A stretch of DNA of 64,000 nt from Leuctra nigra (taxonomy: Eukaryota > Arthropoda > Insecta > Plecoptera > Leuctridae): contig OW203769.1 of NCBI GenBank assembly GCA_934045905.1, positions 1,637,546 through 1,701,545 of the forward strand, given 5' to 3'. A program made the translations under genes and the position numbers. Numbering within the stretch: position 1 is the first letter of the stretch; every line of letters begins with the position of its first letter. The notes below the pieces were generated by a model that was not told the DNA's origin, made no database searches, and worked only from the letters and a program-made list of their open reading frames with translations. This document shows positions 10,452 to 22,372 of the stretch, in pieces.

Positions 10452-12014
10452 TAAGAAATTTGAGCCTAAAGTCAAAAACCTCAAGCCATGGTTTTCATAG
10501 AGACAAGATACATAAAAAGAGGTGTAAATATCCTGACTTAGTAGCCATCAAAGAATACTACAAAGCGTGCCGAAACAATGTGAACTCTCTAGTGAAGAAA
10601 GCTAAAAGTCAGTATTATAAAGATAAAATAGTTGATGCTAGTGGTGACAAAAGAAAAATTTAGAATATTGTAAATGAGTTCACTAAGAGGACTGCCAAAA
10701 ACATGGAAATAACAAAAATTGTAACAAACAATAAATCCCCATCTTGTGGATGATACATTTGTAGACTACTTCAGTGATGTGGGTGAAGTAATGGCGGAGA
10801 ACTTAGTCAAAGAGAACCTCCAGAGTAATCAAAGTAGTGACACAAACAATTAAAATATTAATATTAATTTTAATTCCCATTCGATATTTCTAGAACCAGT
10901 CACCACAAATGAAATCCTTCGTTATATCAATGAAATGAAAACTAATACTGCTTTTGGGCTGGATTCAATAAGTACCATCACTCTCAAATCAGTTAAAGAA
11001 CAGATTGCTGTCCTATTACAACACTTATTCAATTCCAGTCTCGAATCAGGAATTTATCCAGATATATTTAAAATGCCCTAATAAAACCCATTTACAAGAA
11101 AGGGGATAAATCTCTAATTAGTAATTATAGACCGATTTCCCTTCTCTCAAACCTATCTAAGTAATTGGAAAAATTCATCAAACATCGAATATACGACTTT
11201 CTGGAAAAACATGTCTTAATCTCACCTAATCAATTCGGATTCCGGAAGGAAAGAGGTACTGATGACGCAATTGCAAAACATACTTCTCAAATTGCCCTAA
11301 AAATTGATAATAACGAACAATTTCTAGCCGTATTTTTGGATTTAGAAAGGCTTTCGACGCGGTTTCTCATCCACTCCTTTTTTTAAAACTACATAGCATG
11401 GGTATACGAGGCAAACCTTAAAATTAATTGAAAGTTACTTGGAAAATCGGCAACAATTTGTGTGTATTAATGACGCTATTAGCAAACCGCGGATGAATAA
11501 ATACGGTGTCCCACAAGGAAATGTATTAGGTCCGCTCCTATTCCTAATTTTTGTAAATGATCTGTGTTCATTATTGCCCAACGACGACATCACAGTTTTT
11601 GCCAACGACACGGTTTTGCTCTTCTCGGATGTTAACTGGGAATCAGTGCATGATCAGGCTGACAACGGACTAAATATCTGATTTGTATATAAGTATAAAT
11701 TCATAATCAAATATTTTTATTTCAACGAACTTCAAATTATCTACAATCTATCCAGGACCACTAGATCAATGGCGAATCCCGTTTCTTTAATACTCCCCCG
11801 ATTTACGAATAAGTATGGAAAGCGATCTATAAATTACTCCGTCCTTTATATTTTCAATCAGTTGCCTCAAGAAATTAAGTCTTTAGATAATTATAGTTGT
11901 ATCAAGAAAGAGATGCAATCATGGTTGCATGAATACTCTGATGATGTTTTAAAATATTTGTATTTGTTTTCTTTTTTAATCAGGTTATTATGTATTTTTT
12001 CTCTTTTCTTGTAA
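10452..12014 (+). mobile_element. LINE-C, 3' part: reverse transcriptase remnants
   Basis: The sequence continues LINE-C after the H1 insertion: KKFEPKVKN at 10,453, DLVAIKEYYKACRNNVNSL at 10,540-10,597, a degraded palm with ISLLSNLSK near 11,137-11,160, HVLISPNQFGFRKERGTDDA at 11,210-11,270, VFLDLER near 11,330 and YGVPQGNVLGPLLFLIF at 11,503-11,553. The catalytic box reads VFANDTVLLF instead of the usual FADD, which would inactivate it. After a large internal deletion near 11,690, the ORF C terminus follows (KYGKRSINYSVLYIFNQLP at 11,811). It is a decayed copy. Confidence 0.75.
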
Positions 12015-12927
12015 ACTAGAGGGTCCTGTCATGTAAAACATGACCTATGCGCACCAGTGGGGTGTGCTTAAATATAAAACAGCAGCAATACCTATTTGTC
12101 AGCAGAGTGTGCGTCGTTAATACACACGTGACGTCGTTAGCATGACCACATGTCTAACAGAATACGTAAATGAGAAACGAAGGAAAGCAATTTAATGATA
12201 CTATTATGGAAAAATAATTTCAAATAAGTTTCCAAATGTCCACCAGAGTATTTGTAAGAAAAATTAAGAACAATTATAGATTCAGAATGCGCCGTTAAAA
12301 TATATATTCGTGTCGTTGATACCCATAACCCGATGCACACGACTTATTCTTCATTTGTGATGGGTTTCATTATATCCGTTCCTCAGAGGTATAGGTGGAA
12401 GTAAATTTTTTTAATTTTGCGGTACACTTTTTGAATGATGTAATCAAGCTCTATCAATAGCCATTTGACTGACAAATTAAGTTATATCGAAGTATTCTCT
12501 TTCACAATAATTCATGTCACCATTACAAATATGATTGGATGCATTCAGAATTAGGTACTGGTTTTTGAGCTCACTTCAAGAATCATTGAAATTGACTTCC
12601 ACTCATCTGCCTCTAAGGTACCTATCAGTGTACAATGTAAAATATAAACACGGATGCTTAAAACATTATCAACAGCAACTTGACGTCGTTAACATGACTC
12701 AATACCGTACACACCGCTCAATACACACCCATCTACGAAAATGAGATACGAATGAAAATTATTAACCAAATAAACTTTATTTAAAAACTTCATCGGTTAA
12801 TTGGTTTGGGGGTTACAGAGTCGTGTGGAGGAAAATGTAGGAAGAAAACAAATAATATGAAAATTTGAAATTTGTGTAATGAAGAAAACGTTAAAAATCT
12901 ATCGACTTAGGTTGTCACGACCCTCTA
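12015..12927. other. intergenic, no gene recognised
   Basis: AT-rich sequence with two loosely similar stretches containing 'ctgacgtcgttaacatgac'-like text (12,130 and 12,680), which may be a diverged local duplication. No coding pattern was recognised. Confidence 0.4.
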
Positions 12928-13045
12928 AGGCTGCGTTTCACCAAGATTCTAAACCCGGTTTAGAGGCAGTAAACCTGGCTTAGGGGCCTCTAAACCAGGT
13001 TTACCGCCTCTAACCCGGGTTTAGAATCTTGGTGAAATGCAGCCC
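12928..13045. mobile_element. palindromic MITE (about 118 bp)
   Basis: The left side, ggctgcgtttcaccaagatt, is the inverted complement of the right side, aatcttggtgaaatgcagcc, and the interior (aaacccggtttagaggcagt and its complement) continues the fold almost to the centre. The whole element would form one snapback hairpin. Confidence 0.8.
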
Positions 13046-13404
13046 AAAATACAGGGAAATAGAAAGTTAAAAAAAATGAAGTTTCTTGGCTTGGTGGTGT
13101 TTTCTATTTAATGCAACTAATTATTAGTTAAACAGTTATTATGTGTTATAATAGATCTATTACACACTCAAAGGGATAATGATTACGTTTGAGGTAAGTT
13201 TTGGTCATTTCTTGACTCAGTGAAAGCAAAAGACTTAATTTTAGACGTGATAGCCATGAGACACCGTCAATTTTCAATGCATTAAAAGTAATGCGCGCGC
13301 AGAGAGTGATGCGCGCGCAGGCGTTCCGGACAGAACTGGGTAACTATAAGTAAGATTGTCTAAAAATTTATTTTTTTGTATCCACTAATTTTCTTTAATT
13401 ATTA

Positions 13405-13500
13405 CTCCACAGAAAAGCCGTTTGGCTTTGTGAAAAACGGATTGTATGTATTTTTGTAAGTTTCTGATTATAAATAAATAAATAAAAATACATAAATAAA
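13405..13500 (+). repeat. LINE 3'-end-like tail
   Basis: The text gccgtttggctttgtgaaaa followed by 'aacggattgtatgta' and an ataaataaataaa tail resembles the 3' untranslated end of insect non-LTR elements. No coding sequence is attached. Confidence 0.35.
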
Positions 13501-13554
13501 GATGGTTGTAAATTTTAACAAATGGAAGGATTTGGCCGAAACTTTGTAAGAATG

Positions 13555-13832
13555 GGTCCAATGTAAGTTGCAATGACTTTGCTAAATTTCAAATTGATCG
13601 GGCCAACCAATCGAAAGACAAATATCTTATAAAATAAATATAAAATATAAAATGTAATATAATATAATGTAATTTTTTTTTAATATGAACAAATCAGAGG
13701 ATTTCAAAAAATATTAGGGTCTGCAACGCCCAGAGATGGTTCGTAAATGTGTGTAAATTTTCAGCTCGATCAAAGAAAAAATAACAAAAAAACGAGGTCC
13801 GTGTCGAAAGAACCAAAAGGAGTCACTAGCTC
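13555..13832 (-). repeat. H2 family fragment (5' region, inverted)
   Basis: The stretch matches the reverse orientation of the H2 family near 43,210-43,470: gctaaatttcaaattgatcg, then 'ggatttcaaaaaa.attagggtctgcaac', 'tttcagctcgatc' and 'gaggtccgtg'. The GAGCGAGCG end itself is lost, and the 57-bp minisatellite begins where it would be. Confidence 0.6.
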
Positions 13833-14117
13833 AATGACGCTGGTCATCAAGCACGTCTTCACTCCAGGAGATCACCACACCAAGAGAACAATGACGCTGG
13901 TCATCAAGCACGTCTTCACTCCATGAGATCACCACACCAAGAGAACAATGACGCTGGTCATCAAGCACGTCTTCACTCCAGGAGATCACCACACCAAGAG
14001 AACAATGACGCTGGTCATCAAGCACGTCTTCACTCCAGGAGATCACCACACCAAGAGAACAATGACGCTGGTCATCAAGCACGTCTTCACTCCAGGAGAT
14101 CACCACACCAAGAGAAC
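13833..14117. repeat. 57-bp minisatellite, five units
   Basis: Five consecutive, almost identical 57-bp units start with aatgacgctggtcatcaagc. The only obvious variant is 'ccatgag' for 'ccaggag' in one unit. The period is a multiple of three, so short frames are open on both strands; there is no sign of a real gene. Confidence 0.95.
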
Positions 14118-14611
14118 GAATCCAGCCGGATGTCGCTCTCAGTACATTACACAATCTCACCTAGCGTGGTAATATTACGTCATTACTAATAATACACATA
14201 AGTACCAGAAATCATCTCGGAAAACAGCTTGACAGAAACTACCTACGCGACGAAGCAAACGGAAAAGATGACTAGGTAGTACTTAAAACGGCCGCATGTG
14301 AGCCACCTCGACCGTTTAAGCTGTCGGTCTGTTGATGGATCGATTGGACGTAGGAGCAAGAGAAGGCTATTTTGCAGTGGCGATTTGAAATCGTCACAAT
14401 ACCAGGTGTAATCCCAGACACCCATAATCCCATAATCCCATAATCCCATTATCCCATAATCCCAGACAAAACACTCTAGTCTTTACACCCTAAAAACGTA
14501 TACACTATTGTTGATTGCTAAAGTATTGCTGAAATTAGAAAAACAGTACAACAAAATCTAAATCAAATATTTAGGTAAAGGAAGAAAAAAGAGACTTCTC
14601 AGGTTAATAAA

Positions 14612-16968
14612 ACCCAGAAAAAACACTCCGTGTAAAAATACCAGCCAAGTCTCTTTAACTATAAAAAAAAATAGAAGAAATCTAAAAATTCAGCACTGAA
14701 AAGGAGTGATATCAAAAAAGGAGCCAAGTCAACGAATTTTCCAAATTTTAATCGTACCATTGAAATAAAAATATCAACCCCCGAGAAATACTTAAAAAAA
14801 AGGACTTGGCGCATCGTTTTTTTAAAGACACTTTTCTATCCTAAAAGTATAGGAAGAACTCTACAAGTATATTTTCCTGAGTATATCACATTCATTATCG
14901 ACGAATCATACTACGTTTTAATATAACTAGTACTCTTACCTACTGGCAGTTTTGGTATTTTGTCAATATTCAGAGGAAATAAACGGATAAACGAATAACG
15001 AATAAACGGAAGCGGCCTAGTCTATTCGTTATTGCCACTATTTCTAGGGTCATATTAATCAATCATACTTCTCAATATCGTGACTGAGGGAAATAGCGAA
15101 AGCGCTCATTACAAGAAGGCCGTCAATGAGATTTGTATAAGTGACTAGTGCACTGAGCCATGCTGCTCAAATAATTACTGACTAGATTTTTATCTAAAGT
15201 AATACGTTATGTAATTTATGAATTTTTTTGGTATAAAATGTTAATTAATAGCAATTAATTACACGGCGAGAAGGTTCAAAGTATAATGCTGTAGTAGGTA
15301 TGTTGATGTACCCACAAAACTATAGGTACCTACCAATCACAAACACAACTGTTCTGTATTTATTGCTTGTAAGACAATGCTATGTTTCTTTGCGTACTTA
15401 TATTTAAATTTAAAATATTTTTACAGAATGTTCAATATTTAATTTGAAAGTTTTGTCCCAATTTTTCTAGGCATTTCTGAACTACGTAGTATGTGAGTGG
15501 CATAAGCTTAAGAATAGAAAAATGTCTTTAAAAAAACGATGCGCCAAGTCCTTTTTTTAAGTATTTCTCGGGGGTTGATATTTTTATTTCAATGGTACGA
15601 TTAAAATTTGGAAAATTCGTTGACTTGGCTCCTTTTTTGATATCACTCCTTTTCAGTGCTGAATTTTTAGATTTCTTCTATTTTTTTTTATAGTTAAAGA
15701 GACTTGGCTGGTATTTTTACACGGAGTGTTTTTTCTGGGATATCACTTCTTTTGTTAGTTTATTCATACAGCTTGTAGCACATGTCCGAGCAGGGACTAA
15801 TTTCTTTAAAAAAATACGCCTCAACCGATTTGGTTACTATGAAAAGTTGCGTTTGGTATAAGATGAAAATGATTATCCAAGAAGAATAGCTTAAGTTTCG
15901 TTATAATCGATCCAGCCGTTTTCGATACATGACGTCACTTCCGGTTTTGAAATAGCGGCCGAATTCCGGTATAGGTAATAAGAAAACAATCTAGTTTTAT
16001 CTAGTTGATACCTTCATGAACGACCATCTGAATTCCTAATCCCTATATTTCCGTAAAATCGGTCATGCCGTTTGTAATATATGACGTCACTTTCGGTTTC
16101 ATTTAGTGGTTCCTGCCGCCATTTCCGGTACCATTAATTTATTTATTCATTTTTCACAATTGATTTTTCAAATAAATAGCAGAATGAATACGCAGGAGCT
16201 AGTTCAGTTGCAATCGGCACAGGCGTTTTAGATATATGACGTCACTTCCGGTTTCAGGAATGGCGGCCGAGAACACTGCTACCTTGAATATATAAATTGT
16301 ATTGTCTATGTTACAATGTAAGTTAATTATGTACGTATTTTAAGTATAATTTGTTGAAATAAGTTAAATATTGCGTATTTATGACGTCACTTCCGGTTTA
16401 GAAAATAAGAAAATAATATTTATTTTATTGATACTTCATATAGATGACCATCTAAATCGAATGGCGCTAATTTCGTTCTAATCGGTCCAGACGTTTTTGA
16501 GTTATGACGTCACTTCCGGTTTCAAAATGGCGGCTACCGGTTGGTTTTATAAAAAGGCACCTCAGACGCCAAAAGTGCACATGTGGTAAAAATTTCAGGT
16601 CGATCAGTTCAGCCGTTGAGGCTGTGGCGGTGATAGCGACGTTTCGTGATATCATCAGAATCATCATCATCTTCAGAATCAGAAAGTGGTGTAATTTCAC
16701 TGTTTTCTCGGTCCTCTAGCGCGCAAATGGCATAACCTATTGTTCCCAAATTTGGTATATGTAGTGGGGTGGGCCATAGCTCGAAATTAAGATATTTCGC
16801 AACAATGTGAGATTTACCAATTTTGAGATCCAGTAGGCCGAAAATGCCATGTTGTTGCTTACAGTAAAAGTGTTTGGTCTGCTCCTCAGTTTATTAGGCA
16901 TTTACGGTATGTTGAGTGACTGTGAGTGTATAGTACGACTTGGCTGGGTGGAGCGACCGCTCCACTAG
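14612..16968 (+). mobile_element. H1 copy 2, Helitron-like, long form
   Basis: It has the same plan as copy 1. The hairpin arms are longer (about 14,612-14,838 and 15,517-15,740) and separated by a spacer of about 680 bp. The tail carries tgacgtca cores at 15,930, 16,082, 16,237, 16,382 and 16,505, most followed by cttccgg and some by an aaatggcggc block. The 3' end has the stem ggagcg-ac-cgctcc and CTAG ending at 16,968. A near-identical inverted copy lies at 30,029-32,351. Confidence 0.75.
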
Positions 16969-18052
16969 ATATTTAAAAAATATATATTTTACTACCATTT
17001 ATGTTTTAAAATGTATACAATTTTTAATATCAATTTCCCACATCTCTGTCGCATTGTTAAATAATATGTAGTTCTAAGTCGTTAAATAATTACTTATCTT
17101 ATTGTGTTCTTCGCCGTCACTTTGGAAAGCACAGAATAATACCCATAAGATGTGCGAAGCATCTGCAACAAGAAATTCTATTTATTAACAAAGATGATTT
17201 CATAATGAAATTGTTGAACATAAAATGTAGTTAAAATAAAAAAAACTTGTTCTCACAAGAGATAGCCTTTTTCATTCGGTAAAGCTAAGTACCTTCGATA
17301 TACTTTACCATTCTCTAAAAAAATTAGATAATTGAGCGAGCGTAGCGAGCGTCACCACGGTACTCTTATGGCTCTTTCTCTGTGTGTTTTTTTTTTTTTT
17401 TTTTTTTTTTGGTCACACCCCAGGTCAAACCGCTTAAACAATCAATCTGAAATTTTGTACACATACTAACGTACTCTATGCGGTCCCTGCGATCGTTTTT
17501 GAACGGGATCCCGTGATTGGTTCAAATTTAAAAAAAATTATCTTTCGATTAGTTTGTTTTATCAATTTGAAATTTTGACAAGTCATTACCACTAACATTT
17601 TACCCAATTATACAAAGATTCAGCCAAATCCTCCCATTGGTTAAAATTTAAAACCATCTTTACTGTGATTTTTGAAATTTAAACTAGAACCGTTTGACCG
17701 ATCAACTTAAAACTTTGCATGGTCATTGGGACCAACATTATCTGTGTTTTTAACAATGTTCAGACAAATCTGTGTTTAAATCCAAAAGTTATTGACATTT
17801 TACGGACATTTTGCGTGTTGGCTGTCAAATTTCTCGAAAATGTTGATCACGGCTACTTCGACTCTTTCTAGTTCCAAGGTAGTTAGAGCAGAAACTTTCA
17901 AACGTATGAAACTGATATGACCGTTCAACATATCGTCTAATATTGTGTAAGTACACACACCTATATCATATGAGTGGTCCCAGGTATATTTTTGTAACCA
18001 TGATTTTTGAATATTGACTAGGAACAGTTTTATTATAAAGGTTCAATTCATT

Positions 18053-18482
18053 TATTTATTTATTTGTACAATATATCCAACAGAGTAAAACTCCACAAGT
18101 GGACATAGCATATAAAATAACAACAAATTATGAAAAACTAACAGAGAAAAGCAATTGATACAATAAGTTAAAAATTTAAACAGGAAAAATTTAAATTATC
18201 ACCGCAAACTAAATTATACTAATCTAATGCTAGTCTATGAACCTAATCTAAACTGGGGCTAAATCAAATACAAATTTATTAAAAGTGGACCTAATGTTTT
18301 CAATAGAATTGTTAAAAATATATAATGTGTTATCAATTTGGAAGTTAAAATTATCAAAAGTATACATCATCCTATTAACACAAGAATGTTTCAAAATATT
18401 TATCCTACTTTTATGAGTTTTAAATGATGATTTGTGGCGAGTGAGGCGGGAAGGAACTGAAAAATTGATTTTAGACAGAAGT
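18053..18482 (-). mobile_element. 5'-truncated LINE 3' end nested in H2 copy 1
   Basis: On the minus strand the translation ends a LINE ORF2: FSVPSRLTRHKSSF, then NILKHSCVNRMMYTFDNF, then NNSIENIRSTFNKF and a stop. It is followed by an AAATAAATAAATG-type tail at 18,053-18,075. Only the terminal ~130 residues remain. Confidence 0.7.
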
Positions 18483-18519
18483 AATCGATCAACTTAAAAC
18501 TTTGCATGGTCATTGGGAC

Positions 18520-18712
18520 TAAGCCCCATTTACACGGTGCAATTTCTTGTACAACTTCTGTATCACACTTTTGTGTCACACTTCTTGAATGGAAATTAGA
18601 ACATGTTTTAAGTTCTGTGGCAGAAAGTTGCGTCGTGTAAACACAAAATTGTATGAAAAATGGGAATGTGACAGAAGTTGTTCAAGAAATTGCACAGTGT
18701 AAATGGGGCTTA
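18520..18712. mobile_element. MITE with TAAGCCCCATTTACAC ends
   Basis: The two ends are inverted complements (taagccccatttacacggtg and cacagtgtaaatggggctta), and the complementarity runs on through caatttcttg/caagaaattg. It splits the H2 text 'cattgggac / aatactttagg', so it inserted after H2. Confidence 0.85.
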
Positions 18713-19130
18713 ATACTTTAGGAATATTTGGAGATTTTTATACCTACAAGTCTAACGAATTTCAAGAATTGTTGGCTTTTAATGATATTTTCGATAGACA
18801 TAATTTCGGTTCGAGGTGTTGCGCGTGTCAGTGCTCGCTCATCAAAGCGTTACACAGAGCGTTTTCCTAGTATAATGCTTACTACACATAAAATTCTTTA
18901 TTATTTCCTTGGGAAATTGCATGTGCTGTTCATCTCTGCTTGTGAATAATCTAAGCACTTAAAACTTACCGCTTGAAAAGTATCTAAGGAGAACGGGACA
19001 TATCCAGCTCTAAAGACAACAGGTTGATTAGCCATCGACATCATGATCCGCATAGACTGCTTGAAGCTTTCGGACGCTTCGAACCAATCACAACCGTAGA
19101 GAGCCTCCCTCACTAGCGAGCTCTGTAACA

Positions 19131-19245
19131 CGGGACAACAGGTTGATTAGCCATCGACATAATGATCCGCATTGATCGCTTGAAGCTCTCCGACGCTTCG
19201 AACCCATTACAACCGTAGACAGCCTCTTTCACAAGCGAGCTTTGT
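19131..19245 (-). pseudogene. partial second copy of OR-A exon 6
   Basis: This segment repeats the beginning of exon 6 just upstream of the real one: SSLVKEAVYGC, then FEASESFKRSMRIIMSMANQ. It then breaks directly into the splice acceptor of the real exon. Its own acceptor is damaged (acaaag in place of acagag) and a conserved DW reads NG. It is a short intragenic tandem duplication that has decayed. Confidence 0.8.
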
Positions 19246-19965
19246 ACGAGACAAAGGAGCTATTACAAAAGGCACCCAACCTCACGAATTACTTAAAATT
19301 TTCTCACCTGCTCTGTCAGCTGGTCGAAGAGGTAGGAGTAGATATAGACAATGAATGTTGCCACGAAAAGGATTCCGAGAACCAGCACAATGATAACATC
19401 AATTGCAGGTGTCTAAGGACATAATAATGTTGAATGTGAGCATGTATTGTTAGAACTAAAGTACAGTGATTGTGATTGGTCACACACATATATCTATCAC
19501 TTTTGTATTCCCTCAACCTAGTAATTTTGGGCATAGAATTATTGTATAGCATAAGATCTATTGAATATCCATCCATATGGTGACATTCATATTATAACAA
19601 ACAAGTCCTTACCATCATAACGTACAAAACTGCCAGAGATGACGACGTCAGATAGAAAATCATTCCTTCAAGATATATAATTTGCAGTTTATTCTCATAC
19701 TCGCTAAATAACCTAAAAAAAAAGATTATCCGTGAAATATATTAACAAAAATAAATGACAGACGGGTGATGAATAACGTTATTCCTACCTAATGAGAGCC
19801 TGGTGATGCTTGATGCAGTCAACCAAGCGAATCTGCATCACCAAGTCCACCTTATGACTATTCTCTTCACCAACTTCGTCCTTGATGTCCAGATTAACCA
19901 AACGTTTTAATTCCTGGCTTCCTTCATCCAAGTCTGAAAGGACATTTGGAGTTAGTTGGGTGTTC

Positions 19966-20460
19966 TCCTCCTTGACTTAACTCCATCACACCTCGCTCAG
20001 CTGGTATTTGACTGTTCTCAGTCTTCTGGCGACGCTTGGCCATGATGTGCTCGAGACTGTCAGCTCCTCCTTGACTTAACTCCATCACACCTCGCTCCGC
20101 TGGTGTTCGACTGTTCTCAGTCTTCTGGCGACGCTTGGCCATGATGTGCTCGAGACTGCCAGCTCCTCCTTGACTTAACTCCATCACACCTCGCTCAGAT
20201 GGTGTTCGACTGTTCTCAGTCTTCTGGCGACGCTTGGCCATGATGTGCTCGACACTGTCAGCTCTTCCTTGACTTAACTCCATCACACCTCGCTCAGCTG
20301 GTGTTCGACTGTTCTCAGTCTTCTGGCGACGCTTGGCCATGATGTGCTCGACACTGTCAGCTCTTCCTTGACTTAACTCCATCACACCTCGCTCAGCTGG
20401 TGTTCGACTGTTCTCAGTCTTCTGGCGACGCTTGACCATGATGTGCTCGAGACTGTCAGC
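19966..20460 (-). repeat. 33-codon tandem repeat in OR-A cytoplasmic loop 2 (five units)
   Basis: Five units of exactly 99 bp encode a 33-residue unit that begins ADSLEHIMAKRRQKTENS and ends RGVMELSQGG. Variants are S/A before ERG, L/V after DS, and R/G at the end. The units follow CQFRVLCDKLLHIR, that is, just after TM4, and precede HHQALIR before TM5, so they lie in the cytoplasmic loop of the inverted 7-TM topology. The frame shifts soon after the fifth unit. Confidence 0.95.
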
Positions 20461-20880
20461 TCGGATATGCAACAGCTTGTCGCACAGAACTCGGAATTGA
20501 CACGTCATGTGGAGAATTATTGTGAAACAAAGAATCTGTACAACGCCTACGAGAAACAGTGCAGTTCCCCAGGACGTTACGTACAGCACCACAGAGATCT
20601 CGCGGTATGGCGATATCTTGGCAAAGTTAGGACAGTAGAACCTGGAATAGTTTTCGGTAAATAGTACTTGTTCTTGATCATTATGTATTGTCAAATAGTT
20701 TTTCTCTTCGTATTATTTTAAAGTAACCACACAACTGAGCAGATAAAAATGTATTACTCACTTTTTCTGGCAAGCAAGTTTGAAAAAGCTTATTAATATA
20801 TTAGTCTAAAAATGCATTCCAATTGTTAGGTCATTGTGGAATTCCAGAAGGAGAAAGCATCCCATTTTGGACCTTACTAC

Positions 20881-20908
20881 CCCCCCCCCCCCACCCCCCC
20901 CCCCCCCA
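20881..20908. repeat. poly-C tract
   Basis: About 28 bases that are all C apart from one A, in intron 2 of OR-A. Similar tracts occur at 28,460-28,476, 28,782-28,802, 52,958-52,967 and 53,897-53,907, and one of the opposite sense at 52,478-52,492. Confidence 0.9.
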
Positions 20909-21042
20909 ATTAACACCCATTCAAGTTGGTATAATATGGAGGGTACAGGGGAACAAAACAATGAGTACATTTTTTGAAAACTTATTTTAGGTGGCATATT
21001 GCAGTGATTTTTATGAGCTTTCAGAATATTCCCTTGGTTTTT

Positions 21043-21884
21043 TGAGCGAGCGAAGCGAGCGTCTCCTTTTGACTCTTTTGACACGGACCTCTGTTTTTTT
21101 TTTTGTTTTTATTTTTTTTTGTTTTTACTTTTGGCTGCTATCTGGAGCAATAGAAGTCGCACCGTTTCACCAATCGATCTGAAATTTTGCACACATGTAG
21201 AGACAACCTTTTCTGTTTGCTGACCCAAATTTTTTTTGAAATTCATTGATTGGTTAAAATTTAAATAAACATCTCCTGATAGGCTGAAAAATGAAAATGG
21301 TCTTCGACAAATGTGATCAACCTTATATTTTGCATGGTCATTAAGACCAACATTGTCTCTTATTTTACAAATTTTCAGCCAAATCCTCCCATTGGTTAAA
21401 AATTAAAAAAATATTTCATGTGCTTTTTGAAATTTAAACCAGAACTGTATGACCGATCAACTTAAAAATTTGCATGGTCATTGGGTTCAACATTATCAGT
21501 ATTTTTGACAATTTTCAGACTAAACTGTGTTTAAATTCAAAAGTTATTGACAGTTTACGGATATTTTGCGTGTTAGCTGTCATATTTCTCTAATTTCACA
21601 TTTCACGGCATCTTCGAATCTTCAGTTCAAGGTTGTTAGAGCAGAAACTTTCAAACGTATATGAAACTGATGACCGTTTAAAACGAGATCCTGTGATTTT
21701 TGAAAATTAACAAGGAATCGTTCAATCCCAAAGGTTTAATCGATCAACTTAAGTTAAAACATTGCGTGGTTATTGGGACCAATATTTTAGGAATTGGGAC
21801 ATTTTCGATAAACAGAATTTCGGTTCGAGGTGTTGCGCGTATCCGCGCTCGCTCATCAACGCGTTACTCAGAGCGTTTTCCTAG
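21043..21884 (+). mobile_element. H2 copy 2, short form, in intron 2 of OR-A
   Basis: It begins ttgagcgagcgaagcgagcg at 21,043, has the poly-T and gaaattttgcacac blocks, and ends with the ggttcgaggtgttgcgcgt, aacgcgttactcagagcgtt and ttcctag series at 21,884. It is about 0.84 kb, far shorter than the 2.07-kb copies, so the interior is deleted. It is antisense to OR-A. Confidence 0.75.
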
Positions 21885-22372
21885 TAGGAAATATTGCACA
21901 CAAAGTCTTGGAAAAAGCGATTAAAGTATGGAAGTTACTTTCTACATAAAACTTCGTTGATCTTAGTTTCTTCCGAATGTGACTTAATGCGTTCTTCCCC
22001 TGCACCCTTCATATGTATTTGTTACAGATACAACAGCATGGGAAATTCAAACTCACCCAGTTTTAGACATGTCATCACGCATCAAGAAACCGATATTCAG
22101 GAAACAAAAATTAGCCAAACAGATAAAAAATATAGCCCTTATGAGGAAATTCAGCAGGATGTCATTTTTGTTGACAGTTATTTTGACCATCATGATTTGC
22201 CGTGTCCCGTCTGAGCAGTATTTCATGTTGATATCCTCCAGCGATACCAGCAAGTGACGTAGATTTTCAGGATGGACGTACACGTTATATAGATAACAGG
22301 CGCTTTGAATTGATATTAACAGTAAAAATACAACTTAAACTGTTGAAATATGAAATGCGATTGTTTGTCTGT

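Larger units (their letters stand above)
17332..18870 (+). mobile_element. H2 copy 1, Helitron-like, carrying two nested insertions
   Basis: Family H2 begins ttgagcgagcgaagcgagcg (here with one change), continues through a poly-T stretch and blocks such as gaaattttgcacac, and ends with 'ggttcgaggtgttgcgcgt', then 'aacgcgttactcagagcgtt', then ttcctag. The 3' segment contains the stem aacgc/gcgtt a few bases before CTAG, resembling a Helitron end. In this copy a LINE 3' end (18,053-18,482) and a MITE (18,520-18,712) interrupt the sequence. No protein is encoded. Confidence 0.6.

Noticed and set aside
13831..14189. Short frames over the 57-bp minisatellite
   Set aside because: Repeat by-products with no recognisable protein family, present on both strands.
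19789..19965. An extra intron in OR-A exon 3 ending at the ctttcag near 19,938, which would restore the frame
   Set aside because: No matching donor is evident, the paralogues have no intron there, and the gene has other disabling lesions; a frameshift is simpler.
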